Assembly (NCBI GenBank): GCA_964023205.1
Contig: OZ026842.1
Location: 34,859,501-34,923,500, forward strand
Length of the DNA: 64,000 nt
Direction of reading: 5' to 3'
From: Lutraria lutraria
Taxonomy: Eukaryota; Mollusca; Bivalvia; Venerida; Mactridae
Part shown: positions 62,951 through 64,000 of the stretch, piece by piece
How positions within the stretch are numbered: position 1 is the first letter of the stretch
Layout: each line of letters begins with the position of its first letter
The notes under the pieces: generated by a model
What the model was told of the DNA's origin: nothing
Databases searched by the model: none
What the model saw: only the letters and a program-made list of their open reading frames with translations
Program-made: the position numbers and the translations under genes

Positions 62951-63102
62951 GAATACACAATTTTCGTCTTAAATAACATTGTTAATCTGAATACGAACAA
63001 GCCGAAACATGCATCTAATGCATAAATTATAGTCACTCCCCCAAGTCAGACTGAATGCATTAACATTGATCAATCAAAATTATCAGTATGCAAATCAATA
63101 TA

Positions 63103-63277
63103 CAGTGCAACCTCTCCAAAGCAACACCCTTTGGGAGTAGCAAAATTATGTTGTTGTTCGACGGTGGTTGATTTAGAAAGGTTGAATTAATAGTTTAATC
63201 GTGCAGTGGGAAAATTCATGCTGTTGTTGAAGTGATCTTGTTGCTCAAGAGAGGGCCACTCTGGAGAGGTTGCACTG
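63103..63277 (+). mobile_element. TA-MITE, copy 5 (intact, 175 bp)
   Basis: Starts cagtgcaacctctccaaag, ends tggagaggttgcactg, with TA on both sides. Closest to the presumed consensus. Confidence 0.75.
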
Positions 63278-63466
63278 TAAATGACAAACACTGATACAAG
63301 TAAAGTAAAACCTCCATATCAAGACCACCTTTATGACAAAAAATGGTTGCAATATTGAGGTGGTATCATTATCAAGTTGATCTGTAGAAGAAATATTGAA
63401 AACCAGTCTGAATAAAAGTGGTCCTTTTTAATGATCACTAACTTGACTAAGTGAGGATTTGCAGTA

Positions 63467-63705
63467 CAGTCAAACCTGTGAACAAAAGCCACCATTGGGA
63501 CAGACAATGTGTGGCCTTTATTCACAGGTGGCCTTTATTCAGAGGTCATTTTGTTCTAAATAAGCAATTATTGATGTTTTTAAAAGAATGGCCTTTATTC
63601 ACAAAGTGGCCTTTATTCAGAGGTCATTTTGTTCTAAATAAGCAATTCATGTTTTTTGAAACAATGGCCTTTATTCATAGGTGGCCACTAACACAGGTTT
63701 GACAG
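63467..63705. mobile_element. Second TA-MITE family (cagtcaaacctgtg) with internal tandem duplication
   Basis: Ends CAGTCAAACCTGT and its inverse within TA flanks. The interior holds two units of 77 and 76 bp (from 63512 and 63589), each tggcctttattcaca...aagcaatt, then a third partial start at 63665. Confidence 0.7.
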
Positions 63706-64000
63706 TAAATTCAAAACAATGAAGTTTATCAAAGGGTTAAAAGGGTGACTGATTTATACAGTTGGCCAATATTCAGAGGATTATGTTTTAGATTTTACCA
63801 GGAAATAATTATTTTCTGAAAAGTGATTATTGTTCACAGGTGACTTTATATACACAGGTTTAATTGCATTATAAAAACATACATAACAACAGTCCTTTTT
63901 TATTGTCTTGTGACTTTTTTCAAGACTCTTTTAAGTCATTTATGGGGAAATTCTTTCTCACAGAAGGAAAAATGTATACTTTTTGCTTGGGGGAATGGGG

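Larger units (their letters stand above)
61616..64000. other. ABCC5 upstream flank
   Basis: Contains MITE and SINE debris (described separately) and no other ORF of interest. The promoter and any 5' UTR exon should be here or beyond the right edge; no convincing TATA or Inr could be singled out. Confidence 0.5.

Overview
The window is animal nuclear DNA. It is AT-rich, its coding sequence is broken into short GT-AG exons, and it carries tRNA-headed SINEs, TA-flanked MITEs, a decayed mariner and a non-LTR retrotransposon scrap. The SINE, MITE and minisatellite types and the intron sizes suggest a lophotrochozoan, most likely a bivalve mollusc. This is inference; nothing here names the species. 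There is no bacterial operon, CRISPR array, rRNA or confident tRNA gene.

Two protein genes, both on the minus strand, account for all the convincing coding sequence. (1) An ABCC5/MRP5-type ABC exporter spans 61534 down to 36980. I could follow it through 32 coding exons per transcript, and the phases close exactly (4527 nt, 1508 aa plus stop). (2) An ANKMY1 homologue (MORN repeats, ankyrin repeats, MYND protein) starts near 24090, or at 23890 if the short first exon is wrong. It runs to 2338 through 14 coding exons, about 974 aa, and leaves the window before its expected C-terminal MYND zinc finger.

The most notable feature is in the transporter. The exon for the first transmembrane helix is present twice in tandem (57415-57562 and 55238-55385). 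Both copies are exactly 148 nt, in the same phase, with intact splice sites, and they are 27/50 identical in protein. The cytosolic half is nearly invariant (17/20) and the membrane half is diverged (10/30). Because 148 is not a multiple of three, including both or neither breaks the frame. This is the signature of mutually exclusive splicing that would give two transporters differing in the first helix of the translocation pathway.

Layout: 1-2337 ANKMY1 3' side, no exon recognised; 2338-24090 ANKMY1, with a decayed mariner (21574-23015), a 42-bp minisatellite and nested MITEs in its introns; 24.1-36.9 kb intergenic, with a 121-bp foldback element flanked by a 9-bp duplication, a LINE fragment, a perfect RFX X-box palindrome and other inverted repeats; 36980-61534 the ABCC5-like gene, whose introns carry SINEs, a TA-MITE family and a 78-bp hairpin family; 61.6-64 kb its upstream flank, mostly MITE and SINE debris. 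The two genes have no evident functional link. Exon limits were read by eye from splice consensus, reading phase and family similarity, not from transcripts.
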